Assembly (NCBI GenBank): GCA_024644465.1 | Contig: JAHEKY010000001.1 | Location: 48,637 to 112,636, forward strand | Length of the DNA: 64,000 nucleotides | From: Ilumatobacteraceae bacterium | Lineage (GTDB): Bacteria > Actinomycetota > Acidimicrobiia > Acidimicrobiales > Ilumatobacteraceae | Direction of reading: 5' to 3' | Part shown: in pieces, positions 21,032-33,077 of the stretch | Layout of the letters: the number at the start of each line of letters is the position of its first letter | Position numbering within the stretch: position 1 is the first letter of the stretch | Position numbers and translations under genes: made by a program | The notes under the pieces: model-generated | Databases searched by the model: none | Seen by the model: only the letters and a program-made list of their open reading frames with translations | What the model was told of the DNA's origin: nothing

Positions 21032-21748
21032 CTAATGCATCTCAGAGTGCGAACCAAGCATTCCGTGACGGGCGGCTACGCACAGTGTGATTACCACTAA
21101 ACCGGCGGTCTCCACACGCAGGACGTTTGGCCCGAGGCCGACTCGATCACGTGCCGATCGCAGTTCGTGATCGCTCCACCCGCCCTCCGGGCCGACCGCG
21201 ACGAGGGCGTCGGTCGGGCGAATTTCGCGCCCGCCCGGTTCGACGACCGTGGCGTCCGGGAGCACCTCGGCCGCCGGAACCGGCGCAGCGAGTTCGACGC
21301 GCCACACGCGGCGGCTCTGCCGTGCGGCTTCGTCGGCGACGCGCTGCAGGCGCGCCAACTGGCGGTCGACGCGGTCTCGCTTCCACCGCACGACGGAGCG
21401 TTCCGCGTGCACCAGGGCGATCCGGTCGACGCCGATCTCGGTCGCTTTCTGGACCAGCCAGTCGAGCCGGTCGCCCTTGGGGATCGCCGTTGCCAGCGTC
21501 AGCGGCTCGTGGCGGCGCGGTTCGAACACGGCCTCGCCGCTCGTTTCGAGGCGCACCCCGGCGCCGGTACCGACGACGGTCGTCGGCTGCCAACTCCCTC
21601 GACCATCGCTGATCGAGACGACCTCGCCGTCACGCAGTCGCAGCACGCGCGTGAGGTGATGCTCGGCGTCGGGCGGCAGGTCGACCGCACCGCCCGTACC
21701 GACGTCGTCGACGAAGACGTGTGCGGCAGCGTCCCGGCGAGTGGTCAC
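21032..21748 (-). CDS. rsmE: 16S rRNA (uracil1498-N3)-methyltransferase
   Basis: [22 protein letters not shown]...[35 protein letters not shown]...[14 protein letters not shown]. Confidence 0.93.
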   Translation of the reverse strand: MTTRRDAAAHVFVDDVGTGGAVDLPPDAEHHLTRVLRLRDGEVVSISDGRGSWQPTTVVGTGAGVRLETSGEAVFEPRRHEPLTLATAIPKGDRLDWLVQKATEIGVDRIALVHAERSVVRWKRDRVDRQLARLQRVADEAARQSRRVWRVELAAPVPAAEVLPDATVVEPGGREIRPTDALVAVGPEGGWSDHELRSARDRVGLGPNVLRVETAGLVVITLCVAARHGMLGSHSEMH

Positions 21749-22896
21749 GAGAACGCGGACTTGATGCGGGAGAACAGGCCTTCCTTGCCGTTGCCCACCG
21801 CCTCGCCGCGCCCCGCCGCGTAGGCGGTCAGCAGATCGACCTCGTCGTCGGTCAGTTTCGTCGGCACGTCGACCCGCACGCGGGCGATCAGGTCCCCGCG
21901 GCCGCGACCCTGCAGGTGCGGCACGCCGCGGCCGCGTAGGACGAACTCGCGTCCCGGTTGCGTGCCGGGGGCGACGACGAGATCCTCCTCACCGTCGAGC
22001 GTCTCGAGTTTCAGCGACGTGCCGAGCGCGGCCTGCGCGATCGAGACACCGACGTCGGTGACGAGATCGTTGCCCTCCCGGACGTAGCGGTCGTGGGGAG
22101 CGACGCGGAGATGGACGTAGAGGTCGCCGTTGCGGCCGCCGCGGGGCCCGGCCGCACCACGCCCGGTGAGCCGCAGCGTCGACCCGGTGTCGACGCCCGC
22201 GGGCACGTCGACCTGGTAGCTCTTGTCGACCGTGACGCGACCCTGCCCGCGGCACTCCTTGCACGGTGTCGCGACGACCTCGCCCATGCCGCCACAGCGC
22301 CCGCACGGGCTCGCGGTGACCATCTGGCCGAGCAGGCTCTGGCGAACCCGCTGGATCTGGCCGGACCCGCCGCAATCACCGCAGGAGACCGGCTTCGTGC
22401 CCTCGCCTGCACCGGTACCGTCGCACTCCTCGCAGCGGACGGGCAGCTTCAGTTCGACGGTGACCTGGTCACCGAACACCGCCTGCTCGAGCGTGAGATC
22501 GGCGACGACTTCGAGGTCCTGCCCGCGCGGCGGCCCGCTGGGACCACGCGTCCGTCCTCCACCGCCGGCACCGAACGGGTTGCCGCCCCCGCCACCGAAG
22601 AACGCGTCGAAGATGTCGCCGAGGCCGCCGCCGAACAGATCCTCGGCCGACTGACCGCCACCGGCGCCGCCGGCGCCACCGACGCCCGCCTCGCCGAACC
22701 GGTCGTATCGCTTCCGGAGGTCGTCGTCGGAGAGCACCTGATACGCGCGGGCGACCTCCTTGAACTTCGCCTCGGCTGCGGCGTCGTCGGGGTTCGCGTC
22801 GGGGTGCAGTTCCCGCGCCCGCTGCCGGTAGGCCCGCTTGATCTCGTCGGCGGTCGCGCCTCGCGAGACGCCGAGCAGTTCGTAGAAGTCAGCCAT
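21745..22896 (-). CDS. dnaJ: Chaperone DnaJ
   Basis: [33 protein letters not shown]; CxxCxGxG zinc repeats [32 protein letters not shown]. Confidence 0.97.
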   Translation of the reverse strand: MADFYELLGVSRGATADEIKRAYRQRARELHPDANPDDAAAEAKFKEVARAYQVLSDDDLRKRYDRFGEAGVGGAGGAGGGQSAEDLFGGGLGDIFDAFFGGGGGNPFGAGGGGRTRGPSGPPRGQDLEVVADLTLEQAVFGDQVTVELKLPVRCEECDGTGAGEGTKPVSCGDCGGSGQIQRVRQSLLGQMVTASPCGRCGGMGEVVATPCKECRGQGRVTVDKSYQVDVPAGVDTGSTLRLTGRGAAGPRGGRNGDLYVHLRVAPHDRYVREGNDLVTDVGVSIAQAALGTSLKLETLDGEEDLVVAPGTQPGREFVLRGRGVPHLQGRGRGDLIARVRVDVPTKLTDDEVDLLTAYAAGRGEAVGNGKEGLFSRIKSAFS

Positions 22897-22929
22897 GACG
22901 GCCTCCAGGATGCCGGAAAAACATCCGGT

Positions 22930-23925
22930 TCAGCCCTCTTCGATGCGGTGACCGAGCTGCTCGCTGACCACGTCGACGGTGGCGAGCGCCTGGGGGTAGT
23001 TCATCCTCGTCGGCCCGAGGACACCGACGCTGCCGACGTGCTCGCCCTCGACGACGACCGGTGCCACGACGATCGAACAGGCCGACAACGGCTCGACACC
23101 GTGTTCGAGGCCGATCGCCACGGACATGCCTCGGCCGACGATGTCGCTGACCAGGGTGACGACGACGAACTGCTGCTCGAGCGTGTGGAGCACCGAGCGC
23201 ACGATGTCGACCGCGTCGAAGGCGTCGGCGACCGCCGAGACGCCACCGGTGTAGACGTGGTCCGACGAACCCATGTCGCCGAGCTCGCGCAGCGACGCCG
23301 AGCAGAGCCGGTCGACCGCCACGTCGCCCGTCGGACTCGCCGTCGGGACGGCACCGAGCACCGTGCCGTTGAGGGCGCTCGACAGATGAGCGCTCGCGGC
23401 GGAGAGCTTGAGGTCGTCGTCTCCCTCGACGAGGTCGATGCCGACGTTCTCCACCGAGCCGTTCGCGAAGACGACGACGACGGTCGCCGCGCTCGGCGAG
23501 AGCGAGACGATCTGCACGCTGCGGATCGGGATCGCTTCCGCCTTCGGGCCGACGACGAGCGATGCCTGGTTCGTCAGATCGGCGAGCAGGTTCGACGTCT
23601 GGTGCAGCAGCTCCTCGAGCCGGCCGTGCGCAGCGGAGAAGAACTCGCCGACCTGCTTGGCGGTCGCCAAGTCGACAGTGCGCGGGGCGGCCAGGTTGTC
23701 GACGAAGTACCGGTACCCCTTGTCGGTCGGGATCCGGCCGGCCGACGTGTGCGGCTGCACGAGGTAGCCCTCGCTCTCGAGCTGGGACATCTCGTTGCGG
23801 ACGGTCGCGGAGGACACGTTGATCGACGGCGCGCCGGCGACGTGGGTCGACCCCACCGGCTGTGCCGTCGCGATGTATTCCTGTACCACCGCGCTGAGAA
23901 TCGCTGTCTTGCGCTCGTCCAACAT
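22930..23925 (-). CDS. hrcA: Heat-inducible transcription repressor HrcA
   Basis: MLDERKTAILSAVVQEYIATAQPVGSTHVAGA...VSSATVRNEMSQLESEGYLVQPHTSAGRIPTDKGYRYFVD. Confidence 0.97.
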   Translation of the reverse strand: MLDERKTAILSAVVQEYIATAQPVGSTHVAGAPSINVSSATVRNEMSQLESEGYLVQPHTSAGRIPTDKGYRYFVDNLAAPRTVDLATAKQVGEFFSAAHGRLEELLHQTSNLLADLTNQASLVVGPKAEAIPIRSVQIVSLSPSAATVVVVFANGSVENVGIDLVEGDDDLKLSAASAHLSSALNGTVLGAVPTASPTGDVAVDRLCSASLRELGDMGSSDHVYTGGVSAVADAFDAVDIVRSVLHTLEQQFVVVTLVSDIVGRGMSVAIGLEHGVEPLSACSIVVAPVVVEGEHVGSVGVLGPTRMNYPQALATVDVVSEQLGHRIEEG

Positions 23926-23976
23926 CGGAAGATCAGCCTACTGACCGCCGATCCCACTGGTGAGACCGCGCGCCGG

Positions 23977-25335
23977 TCAGCCCGATGCTTTGAGCGTCGC
24001 GAGGCGACGCAGTGCTTCCTCGCGCTCGGCGCGGTGGTCGAGCATCGGCTCGCCGCGGTCCGGCGCCCATCGATCGACGTACTCCCCCGTCGGGTCGTAG
24101 CGTTCCTGCTGCGTCGTCGGGTTGAAGACGCGGAAGTACGGCGCGGCGTCGGTTCCTGTCCCAGCTGCCCACTGCCACCCGTGGTTGTTGGACGCGAGGT
24201 CGCCGTCGATCAGATGCTGCAGGAACCAGCGCGCGCCCCACTGCCAGGGCAGATGGAGGTCCTTCACCAGGAAGCTCGCGACGATCATCCGGACCCGGTT
24301 GTGCATCCAACCCGTCGCCAGGAGTTGGCGCATGCCGGCGTCGACGATGCCGAACCCGGTCGTGCCCTCCGCCCATCGGTCGAACCGCGCCTTCGCGGCG
24401 GCGTCGGTGTCGACCGGCATCGCATCGAACTTCGTGTCGAGGTTCCACCACGCGCTGCGCGGGTGCTCGCGCAGGACGTCGGCGTAGAAGTCGCGCCAGG
24501 CGAGCTCGCTCGCGAAGACGACCGCGCCGTCGTCCTTCGAGCCGGACAGGTCGAGGTCGGCGAGCAGCGTTCGCGGGTGGAGCGCGCCCCACTTGAGGTC
24601 TGCGGACAGCCTGCTCGTGCCGGCGAGCGCCGGGAGGTCGCGCAGGTCGTGGTAGGCCTCCACCCCGGACCGCAACGTCCCGTCCGCTGCTCCAGCGGCG
24701 TCGAGGAACTCGGTCCAGCGTCGATGCCCTGCCTCTTCGCCCACTGGAGGCGTCTCGAAGTCGGGCCGTTCGAAAATCGGCTCGGCGAGGTCGTCGAGGC
24801 TCGCAGCCGGCACCCAGCGGGCGTCGTCGCCCGGCTCGGGGTGCGGCGCATCGATGCCGGTCTGGCGCCAGACCTTCGAGAACGGTGTGAAGACGCGGTA
24901 GGGCGTGCCGTCACCCTTGCGCACCCCGCCGGGCGCGACGGCGTACGGCGACGCGACGCCGATGAGGTGCCGGCCCCCGTCGCGCAGGGCGGCGCTGACC
25001 TCCTCGTCGCGGGCCCGGCCGTACGGCGCGAAGTCCTTGCTGACGTACACCTCGTCGGCTCCCAGATCGGCGGCGAGCCGCGGGACGATCTCGGTCGGGT
25101 CGCCGCGACGGATCAGCAGGCGACTCTCGCTGCGGTCGCGGATCGATCGATCGAGCGCGGCCAGCGAGTCGTGGAGGTAGGCACGTCGCGGCGCACCGGC
25201 CGCGGCGAACGCCGGATCGACGACGAACAGCGGGACGACCTCGCGGCCGTCGGCCGTCGCGGCGAGCAGCGCGGGGAGGTCGGCGAGGCGCAGATCGCGC
25301 CGGAACCACATGATCGATCGGGACGGCTTCGTCAT
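23977..25335 (-). CDS. phr: Deoxyribodipyrimidine photolyase / cryptochrome family
   Basis: IMWFRRDLRLADLPALLAA...SELAWRDFYADVLREHP...GTTGFGIVDAGMRQLLATGWMHNRVRMIVASFLVKDLHLPWQWGARWFLQHLIDGDLASNNHGWQWAAGTGTDAAPYFRVFNP. Confidence 0.95.
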   Translation of the reverse strand: MTKPSRSIMWFRRDLRLADLPALLAATADGREVVPLFVVDPAFAAAGAPRRAYLHDSLAALDRSIRDRSESRLLIRRGDPTEIVPRLAADLGADEVYVSKDFAPYGRARDEEVSAALRDGGRHLIGVASPYAVAPGGVRKGDGTPYRVFTPFSKVWRQTGIDAPHPEPGDDARWVPAASLDDLAEPIFERPDFETPPVGEEAGHRRWTEFLDAAGAADGTLRSGVEAYHDLRDLPALAGTSRLSADLKWGALHPRTLLADLDLSGSKDDGAVVFASELAWRDFYADVLREHPRSAWWNLDTKFDAMPVDTDAAAKARFDRWAEGTTGFGIVDAGMRQLLATGWMHNRVRMIVASFLVKDLHLPWQWGARWFLQHLIDGDLASNNHGWQWAAGTGTDAAPYFRVFNPTTQQERYDPTGEYVDRWAPDRGEPMLDHRAEREEALRRLATLKASG

Positions 25336-26612
25336 GGCCCACCATTGTCGCCGCCGATGCAGCGGCGCCACCAGTCGTTCACGAACACGCCGTGGGGATC
25401 GAACCGTCGCGCCAGCTCGACGAAGTCGTCGAGGCACTCGTAGGCGTCGGACGCGCTGAACGAGTCCGCGTGGAAGACCTTGCCCCAGTGCGGCCGCGGT
25501 GCGAACGGCCCGAGCGCTTCCTCGACGACGCGGACCGCCCGGTCGACCAGGTCGGCGTCGTTGACCCACGTGAAGTGGAATGCCGCCGAATCCCGGCGGT
25601 ACTGCGGGCTCAGCCACAGCTCGTCGGCGGCGACCGCGCGGATCTCACTCGTCAGCAGCGCATCGGCGAGATCCCCCGCAACGCCTCGCAGTGCGTCCAA
25701 CGCGGCCGGCCCGTCTGCGAGCGCGACGAAGAACTCGGACTGCTGCTCGTCCCCGACGCTCGGCGTCGACCCGATGCGGAAGTGCGGGAGACGGTCCGCC
25801 CACGAGCCGGGCACGCCGAGCTGCCGCGTGCACTGGTCGGCGGCTGCCCCGCGGATCGGATGGTGCGCAGTGGTGGCTGCGATCGCCTCGTGGAAGATCT
25901 GCCCGGGCCGGAGCGAGCGATCCCGGCCGTCGACGCGGCGCTTGATCCAGACTCGGGCGCCGTCACGGTCGTACGAGGTGAACACGCTGACTGAGTACGC
26001 CGCCCCGAGGATCGCCTCGAACGCGCTCGCGAGGACGTCGTGCGACAGGTGCTCGAACACGTGTTGTTCGATGTCGTAGTCGAAGACGACGTCGAGGCTG
26101 ACCCGGGTGACGATGCCGAGCGCCCCGAGCGACACGACCATCCCCTCGAAATCGATCGACGAGCGGTCGACGTGGACGATCTCGCCCGCGGTCGTGACGA
26201 ACTCGAGGCCCGCCACCGCCGTTGCGAGGCTGCCGTTGGCCACGCCCCCGCCGTGCGTGCCGGTCGCGATGGCGCCGGCGACGGAGATGTGCGGCAGCGA
26301 CGCCATGTTGCGCAGTGCGAGCCCGTGCGGTTCGAGCAGCCGGGCGACGTCACCGTACGTGGCCTGACCGCCGACGGTGACCGTGCCCGCGTCCTCGTCG
26401 AGGGTCATCTCCGTGTCGAACTCGTCGAGCGACACCAACTCGGCCGAGTCCGCGATGTCCGTGAACGAGTGCCGGCTGCCGATGGCCCGCAGGCTCGTCG
26501 CCTCGCGGGCGATCGCGGCGACGTCGTCGATCGTGTGCGGCCGGTGGATGCGGGCGGCCCGAAAGCGATGGCTGCCGCCCCAGTTCCACTCCCCTGGCTC
26601 GCGTTCGCTCAT
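25332..26612 (-). CDS. FAD-binding sugar-1,4-lactone oxidase-like protein
   Basis: WGGSHRFRAARIHRPHTIDDVAAIAREATSLRAIGSRHSFTDIADS...SVAGAIATGTHGGGVANGSLATAVAGLEFVT...HWGKVFHAD. Confidence 0.9.
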   Translation of the reverse strand: MSEREPGEWNWGGSHRFRAARIHRPHTIDDVAAIAREATSLRAIGSRHSFTDIADSAELVSLDEFDTEMTLDEDAGTVTVGGQATYGDVARLLEPHGLALRNMASLPHISVAGAIATGTHGGGVANGSLATAVAGLEFVTTAGEIVHVDRSSIDFEGMVVSLGALGIVTRVSLDVVFDYDIEQHVFEHLSHDVLASAFEAILGAAYSVSVFTSYDRDGARVWIKRRVDGRDRSLRPGQIFHEAIAATTAHHPIRGAAADQCTRQLGVPGSWADRLPHFRIGSTPSVGDEQQSEFFVALADGPAALDALRGVAGDLADALLTSEIRAVAADELWLSPQYRRDSAAFHFTWVNDADLVDRAVRVVEEALGPFAPRPHWGKVFHADSFSASDAYECLDDFVELARRFDPHGVFVNDWWRRCIGGDNGGP

Positions 26613-27922
26613 CCGGCGGCCGGCCGTTCGACGAGCCGGCGCCCACCGGCGAACCAGAACACGTACACCCCGGCCACGCACAACAGCCCGATGACGCTGC
26701 CGTAGCCGAGGGCCCACTCCACGCTGACCGTGTCGGCGATCAACCCGGTGATCGGCCCGCCGATCGGCGTCGACCCGAGGAACGCGACGGCCTGCAGCGC
26801 CATCAATCGGCCGCGCATGTCCGGCGGGCTCTCCTGCTGGGCGATCGCGTTCGCGGACGTGATGAACGCGGCGGCGCCCGTGCCCAGCGGAATCGCCCAC
26901 AGGAACGCGACCCAGATGTTCGGCGACCAGGCGATGCCGAACCCCGCCACCGAGAGCAGGACGAGGTTGCCGACGTACCAGCGGAACGTGACGTGGCGCA
27001 GTCGCGCGGTGAGCAGCGCGCCCGTCAACGAGCCGACCGACATCACGCCCAGCACGTACCCGAATGCGTCGTCGCCGCCCCACGACTTCTCCGCGAGCTC
27101 CGGGAAGACGACCGACTGGTTGTAGGCGAACGTGCTGACGATCACCAGCGACACGAACAGCACGGCCATGTCGCGCCGGCCGGCCACGAACCGCAGCGCG
27201 TCCCGCACGGGCTGCCCGCCGCGTGGGCGGGGCGGCATCGGGTACATCTCCTCCGGCCGGATCGCCAGCAGGGAGACGATGATCGCGGCGAACGACACGC
27301 CGTTGAGCAGGAAGCACCAACCGGTACCGAACGCGGCGACCATGATCGCGCCGAGGGCCGGACCGAAGATTCGCGACGACGTCATGACGGCGGTGTTGAG
27401 CGACGTCGCGTTCGTGATCTCCGCCGGCTCGACCAGTTCGGTCACGAGGCTGCGGCGCGCCGGGTTGTCGAACGCGTTCGCCACGCCGAGCACCAGCGAC
27501 ATCACGTACACGAGCGGCAGGTTGATCAGCCCGCTGAGGTCGAGCACCCCGAGCGTGATCGCCTGGGCCGCCATCAGCGACTGCGTGACGATCGCCATCG
27601 TGCGCTTGTCCCGTGCATCGGCCACTGCCCCGGCCCACGCCCCGAGCAGCAGCATCGGGAGGAACTGGCAGGCCACGGTGTAGCCGACCGCGGACGACGT
27701 GCCGGTCAGGCGGTAGACGAGCAGCGACATCACCGTGAGCTGCATCCACGTCCCGATGTTCGAGACGAGCAGGCCGGTGAAGAACAGCCGGGCGTTGCGG
27801 TAACGCAGGGACCGGAACGTGGTGGATCCGATCCGCTGTCGCGGCGCCTGCAGATCGGTGCCGGCCGGTTCGGGCACGCGGCCGACGCCGGCCGGATCCG
27901 GCCGGGGATCGGTCTGCGTCAT
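26609..27922 (-). CDS. MFS transporter (EntS/MFS_3-like)
   Basis: FRSLRYRNARLFFTGLLVSNIGTWMQLTVMSLLVYRLTGTSSAVGYTVACQFLPMLLLGAWAGAVADARDKRTMAIVTQ. Confidence 0.92.
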   Translation of the reverse strand: MTQTDPRPDPAGVGRVPEPAGTDLQAPRQRIGSTTFRSLRYRNARLFFTGLLVSNIGTWMQLTVMSLLVYRLTGTSSAVGYTVACQFLPMLLLGAWAGAVADARDKRTMAIVTQSLMAAQAITLGVLDLSGLINLPLVYVMSLVLGVANAFDNPARRSLVTELVEPAEITNATSLNTAVMTSSRIFGPALGAIMVAAFGTGWCFLLNGVSFAAIIVSLLAIRPEEMYPMPPRPRGGQPVRDALRFVAGRRDMAVLFVSLVIVSTFAYNQSVVFPELAEKSWGGDDAFGYVLGVMSVGSLTGALLTARLRHVTFRWYVGNLVLLSVAGFGIAWSPNIWVAFLWAIPLGTGAAAFITSANAIAQQESPPDMRGRLMALQAVAFLGSTPIGGPITGLIADTVSVEWALGYGSVIGLLCVAGVYVFWFAGGRRLVERPAAG

Positions 27923-27935
27923 CGGCCGGATCGGT

Positions 27936-29720
<1,785 letters not shown>

Positions 29721-29862
29721 GACCCGCCCAACGCTACCGGCGCCGCGTTCACGGGTGGTGGGGGTGAGTGTGGTGGTCGTTTGCCGAGGCCGCCGCTAGA
29801 GTTTCACGGCTGTTCCCAGCCCCTTCGGCTGGCGAGAATCGACGAAAGAAGCACCAGGCAAC

Positions 29863-30117
29863 ATGGCCAACATCAAGAGCCAGAAGAAGCGCATCCTCAC
29901 CAACGCCAAGGCGCACGAGCGCAACAAGGCGGTCCGCGCCGAGGTCAAGACCCGCGTCAAGGCCGCCACGGCGGCGGCCGGCACCGAGCAGGAGACCGAG
30001 GCGCTGCGGCTCGCGGTCAAGCGCATCGACAAGGCCGCCCAGAAGGGCGTCATGCACAAGAACGCTGCGGCCCGCAAGAAGAGCCGCCTGATGAAGCAGG
30101 TCAACGCGACCGACTGA
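29863..30117 (+). CDS. rpsT: 30S ribosomal protein S20
   Basis: [40 protein letters not shown]...[29 protein letters not shown]. Confidence 0.97.
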   Translation: MANIKSQKKRILTNAKAHERNKAVRAEVKTRVKAATAAAGTEQETEALRLAVKRIDKAAQKGVMHKNAAARKKSRLMKQVNATD

Positions 30118-30135
30118 TCGAACCGATCCTGATGC

Positions 30136-30170
30136 GAGCGCCGCCGTCGTGCGGCGCTCTCGTCGTTTTC
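30136..30170 (+). terminator. Rho-independent terminator after rpsT
   Basis: GAGCGCCGC-CGTCGT-GCGGCGCTC followed by TCGTCGTTTTC. Confidence 0.85.
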
Positions 30171-30213
30171 GAGCCCGGTCGGCGTCGCCGTCGTGTTACA
30201 GATGACGAGTGCG

Positions 30214-31170
30214 TCAGCGCAGCTTGGACAGGCGGGCGACGAGTACTTCCATCACGAGGTCGGCATCGAGGTCACGGGCACCGCGCAGGTCGAGGTCGGC
30301 CTGGGCGAGCAGGTCGATCGCCCGCTTGACATTGGCGCCACCGAGCCGACGGTAGTTCTGGAGCGCCTTCTTGGCCGGGTAGGGCGACTTGATGCCCGTC
30401 GCCGCCATCGCGTCCTGTTCGGACGCCACACCGGCACCGTCGAGCTTGGCGAGGTTGCCGTAGTGCGTGTGCAGGATCGACATGATCTGCAGCGGGTGGC
30501 GACCACCGGCATGCACCATCCGGCCGAGCAGGTCGAGCGCCTTGGTCGTGTTGCCGCTGTCGATCGCGTCGGTGAAGTCCCACGGCGGGACGCCGCCGGC
30601 GTCGCCGAGGAACGGCTCGATGTCGGCGAAGCTCAGCTTGCGGTCGACGCCGAACGTGCTGCGCAGTGTCGAGATGATGCCGTCGAGACGGCCGGCGTCC
30701 TCGCCGAGGAACTGGCCGAGTTGGGCGACCGCTCCCGCGTCGAGCCGCAGCCCGGTCGCGGTGATGTGGTCGCTCAGCCAGCTCTGCCGGTCCTTCGCCC
30801 GTGTCGGCGGTGTCGTGTTCGTGATCGTTCCGGCCGCCTTCACCGCATCGGTCAGCTTCTTCGCGATGCGCCCCTCGCCGCCGACGAGCACGACGTCCGA
30901 CGAGTCGAGTGGGTTGTCGAGGTACGCCAGCAACGGCGTCAGGTCCTCGGTGACGAACCTGCCGATGCCGCGGGCGACGATCACGCGACGGTCCGTGAGG
31001 AACGGCGGCGTCTGCGCAGCGTCGACCACATGGCGCACCTCGTACTCGTCGCCTTCGAACTCGTCGACCATCATCGAACGGTCGCCGTCGCCGACGAGGT
31101 CGCTCACGAGATCGTGGACCGCGGTCCGCAGGATCGATTCGTCGTCACCGGTCAGAAGATGTGTCACCAT
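30214..31170 (-). CDS. holA: DNA polymerase III subunit delta
   Basis: MVTHLLTGDDESILRTAVHDLVSDLVGDGDRSMMVDEFEG...AQTPPFLTDRRVIVARGIGRF...RNYRRLGGANVKRAIDLLAQADLDLRGAR-type C-terminus. Confidence 0.85.
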   Translation of the reverse strand: MVTHLLTGDDESILRTAVHDLVSDLVGDGDRSMMVDEFEGDEYEVRHVVDAAQTPPFLTDRRVIVARGIGRFVTEDLTPLLAYLDNPLDSSDVVLVGGEGRIAKKLTDAVKAAGTITNTTPPTRAKDRQSWLSDHITATGLRLDAGAVAQLGQFLGEDAGRLDGIISTLRSTFGVDRKLSFADIEPFLGDAGGVPPWDFTDAIDSGNTTKALDLLGRMVHAGGRHPLQIMSILHTHYGNLAKLDGAGVASEQDAMAATGIKSPYPAKKALQNYRRLGGANVKRAIDLLAQADLDLRGARDLDADLVMEVLVARLSKLR

Positions 31171-32545
31171 GCCGGGTCTGATTCTTATCGCGTCCGCCCG
31201 GCGCCGCGACAATGACGGCCGCGACGGCCGCCAGGGTCGCCCAGCCGACCCATGACCACGGCGGGGCGGGTTCGAGACGCTCGCCGAGCAGCGCCACGGT
31301 GTCGACCCATCGCGTGCCGAACCGCGCCGGGAGCATCAGCGGGTCCGCGAGGGCGGGAACCCACCCCGCGAGCAACCCGGCCGGCATCCCGTAGAGCATC
31401 ACCGCGCCGGCGACCGGCACGGCCAGCAGGTTGGCGGGGATGCTGACGAGCGGGAGACGCCCGAACACGAGCACCGCCGGAACGACGACGCCAACCTGGG
31501 CTCCGAGCGTGATGCCGAGCGGCAGCGCGACGAACCCGAGCCGAGCGAACCGACGCGCCAGCCACGGCCCGACCGTGCTGACGCCGAGCGTCGCTCCGAC
31601 CGACAACCAGAACCCGATCGACCAGACGATCAGCGGGTCGACGAGCACGAGCCCGGTCACCGCCACGGCCAGGATCCGCAACGGGGCGCGTTCCCGGCCG
31701 GTCGCATAGGCGACAGCGGACAGTGACGCCATTGCGCCCGCGCGCATGATCGACGGCTCGAAGCGCGTCAGTGCGACGAACCACAGGATCAGCCCGACCG
31801 TGACGACGAGCCGCGGCCACGGTCGCAGCCGACGCAGTAGCGGCCCGCACGCGGCGAGCACGAAGCTGACGTTCTGGCCGGACACCGCCGTCAGATGCGA
31901 CAGACCGCTCGCCCGGAACCGGTTGATCATCTCGCGTGGCTGGTCGCGGTCGTCGCCGACGACGAGGCCGCGGAAGAGCGCTCCGTCGTCGGCCGGCAAC
32001 GTGGCCGCCGCGCGCTCGATCGCACCGCGGACCCGGTTCGAGGCGCGCGCCACCGCATCACCTGCGTTCTCGTCGCTCGCCCAGTCGAGCTCGAACTCCC
32101 CCACGACGTGCTGCCATGCGACCCGGCGGGCACGATCGGCGTCGAGCGGGGCGCGGCTGCCGCTCACCGCGATCCACTCGCCGCCACGCCACGTCCGCAC
32201 CCGCAGCTGCTGGGCGCGCCCGCGCGACCACACCTCGTACCGCTCCCCGTCGACGTCGAGAATCACACGGGTACTCGCCACATACGGCTGCGGGTCGTCG
32301 ACGACGCGCGCCCACCCCTCGAACGGGCCCAGCTCGTCCGGCGCGAGCCCGGCCCAGGCCCGCTCGGATCGCACCGCCCCCGCCAGGCACACCAGCATCA
32401 GCAGTGCGCACACGAACGCCGAGCGCCGGCGAGCCCACGTGCCGATGGCCGCAGCGGCGCCGATGGCGAACGCGATGTCGACACTGGCCGCCCAAATCGA
32501 CACCGTGGCGAGCACCGCAAGGATCACGACGACCTGGTCGTCCAC
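31145..32545 (-). CDS. comEC: ComEC/Rec2-family competence channel, no C-terminal metallo-beta-lactamase domain visible
   Basis: LFRGLVVGDDRDQPREMINRFRASGLSHLTAVSGQNVSFVLAACGPLLRRLRP...RFEPSIMRAGAMASLSAVAYATGRE...VLVDPLIVWSIGFWLSVGATLGV; GTG start chosen by eye. Confidence 0.88.
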   Translation of the reverse strand: MDDQVVVILAVLATVSIWAASVDIAFAIGAAAAIGTWARRRSAFVCALLMLVCLAGAVRSERAWAGLAPDELGPFEGWARVVDDPQPYVASTRVILDVDGERYEVWSRGRAQQLRVRTWRGGEWIAVSGSRAPLDADRARRVAWQHVVGEFELDWASDENAGDAVARASNRVRGAIERAAATLPADDGALFRGLVVGDDRDQPREMINRFRASGLSHLTAVSGQNVSFVLAACGPLLRRLRPWPRLVVTVGLILWFVALTRFEPSIMRAGAMASLSAVAYATGRERAPLRILAVAVTGLVLVDPLIVWSIGFWLSVGATLGVSTVGPWLARRFARLGFVALPLGITLGAQVGVVVPAVLVFGRLPLVSIPANLLAVPVAGAVMLYGMPAGLLAGWVPALADPLMLPARFGTRWVDTVALLGERLEPAPPWSWVGWATLAAVAAVIVAAPGGRDKNQTRHGDTSSDR

Positions 32546-32600
32546 GGTGTTTGCGCGTTGACCACCAACACCGATCGCGCTGCCGTACGATGGCGGCAAC

Positions 32601-33071
32601 GTGACGTCGTATTCTCCAGCCCCCCCGGGCATCACCCAACACCACCAGCAGGCGGGCTCACCGCTCGTCGACGGCCCGCGGTGGTACCGCACGCGCATCC
32701 GCGGCTGGGGTCCTGTGCTGGGTGTGCTGCTCCCCGCCGTGATCGGCGCGTTCGCCTACGCGTCGCTGCGCCTGTCGGACGCCGCATGGAGCGGCGCCGC
32801 CGGCCTGATCGGTGGCGTCTTGGCCGCACCCGGGCTGCTCGCTGCAGGGGCACCGTTCGGCGATCGGGGGCTGTATCCGGTCTCGATCGCAGCATCCGGC
32901 GTGATGTGGATGGCGGTCGGGCTGCTCGCCTCTCGGCGGGCGACGCGCAATCCGCTCGCGACGTGGGCCGACTACTGGCGCCACTACCTCTGGATGGCCG
33001 GAGGGATCTGGGTCGGCGCCGGAGTCGCGCTCGCCATCGCGACGGTCGTCGTCGGTGACCCGCTGTTCTGA
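32601..33071 (+). CDS. Small conserved-type membrane protein
   Basis: 156 aa, several hydrophobic segments (VLGVLLPAVIGAFAYASL, AAGLIGGVLAAPGLLAA, MWMAVGLLAS, GGIWVGAGVALAIATVVV). Confidence 0.65.
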   Translation: MTSYSPAPPGITQHHQQAGSPLVDGPRWYRTRIRGWGPVLGVLLPAVIGAFAYASLRLSDAAWSGAAGLIGGVLAAPGLLAAGAPFGDRGLYPVSIAASGVMWMAVGLLASRRATRNPLATWADYWRHYLWMAGGIWVGAGVALAIATVVVGDPLF

Positions 33072-33077
33072 CGCAGC

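Noticed and set aside
21016-21036. TTAGGTTGGGCATGCCCTAA-like IdeR/DtxR box upstream of bldD
   Set aside because: Only the left half matches the TTAGGTTAGGCTAACCTAA consensus and it overlaps the rsmE stop codon; too weak without a matrix search.
22900-24000. CIRCE element near hrcA
   Set aside because: No TTAGCACTC-N9-GAGTGCTAA-like sequence was found upstream of hrcA or dnaJ in this window.
21958-25443. 1161-aa plus-strand ORF
   Set aside because: Antisense to dnaJ, hrcA and phr, all of which have clear family motifs; the ORF has low-complexity R/D/V/H composition typical of high-GC shadow frames.
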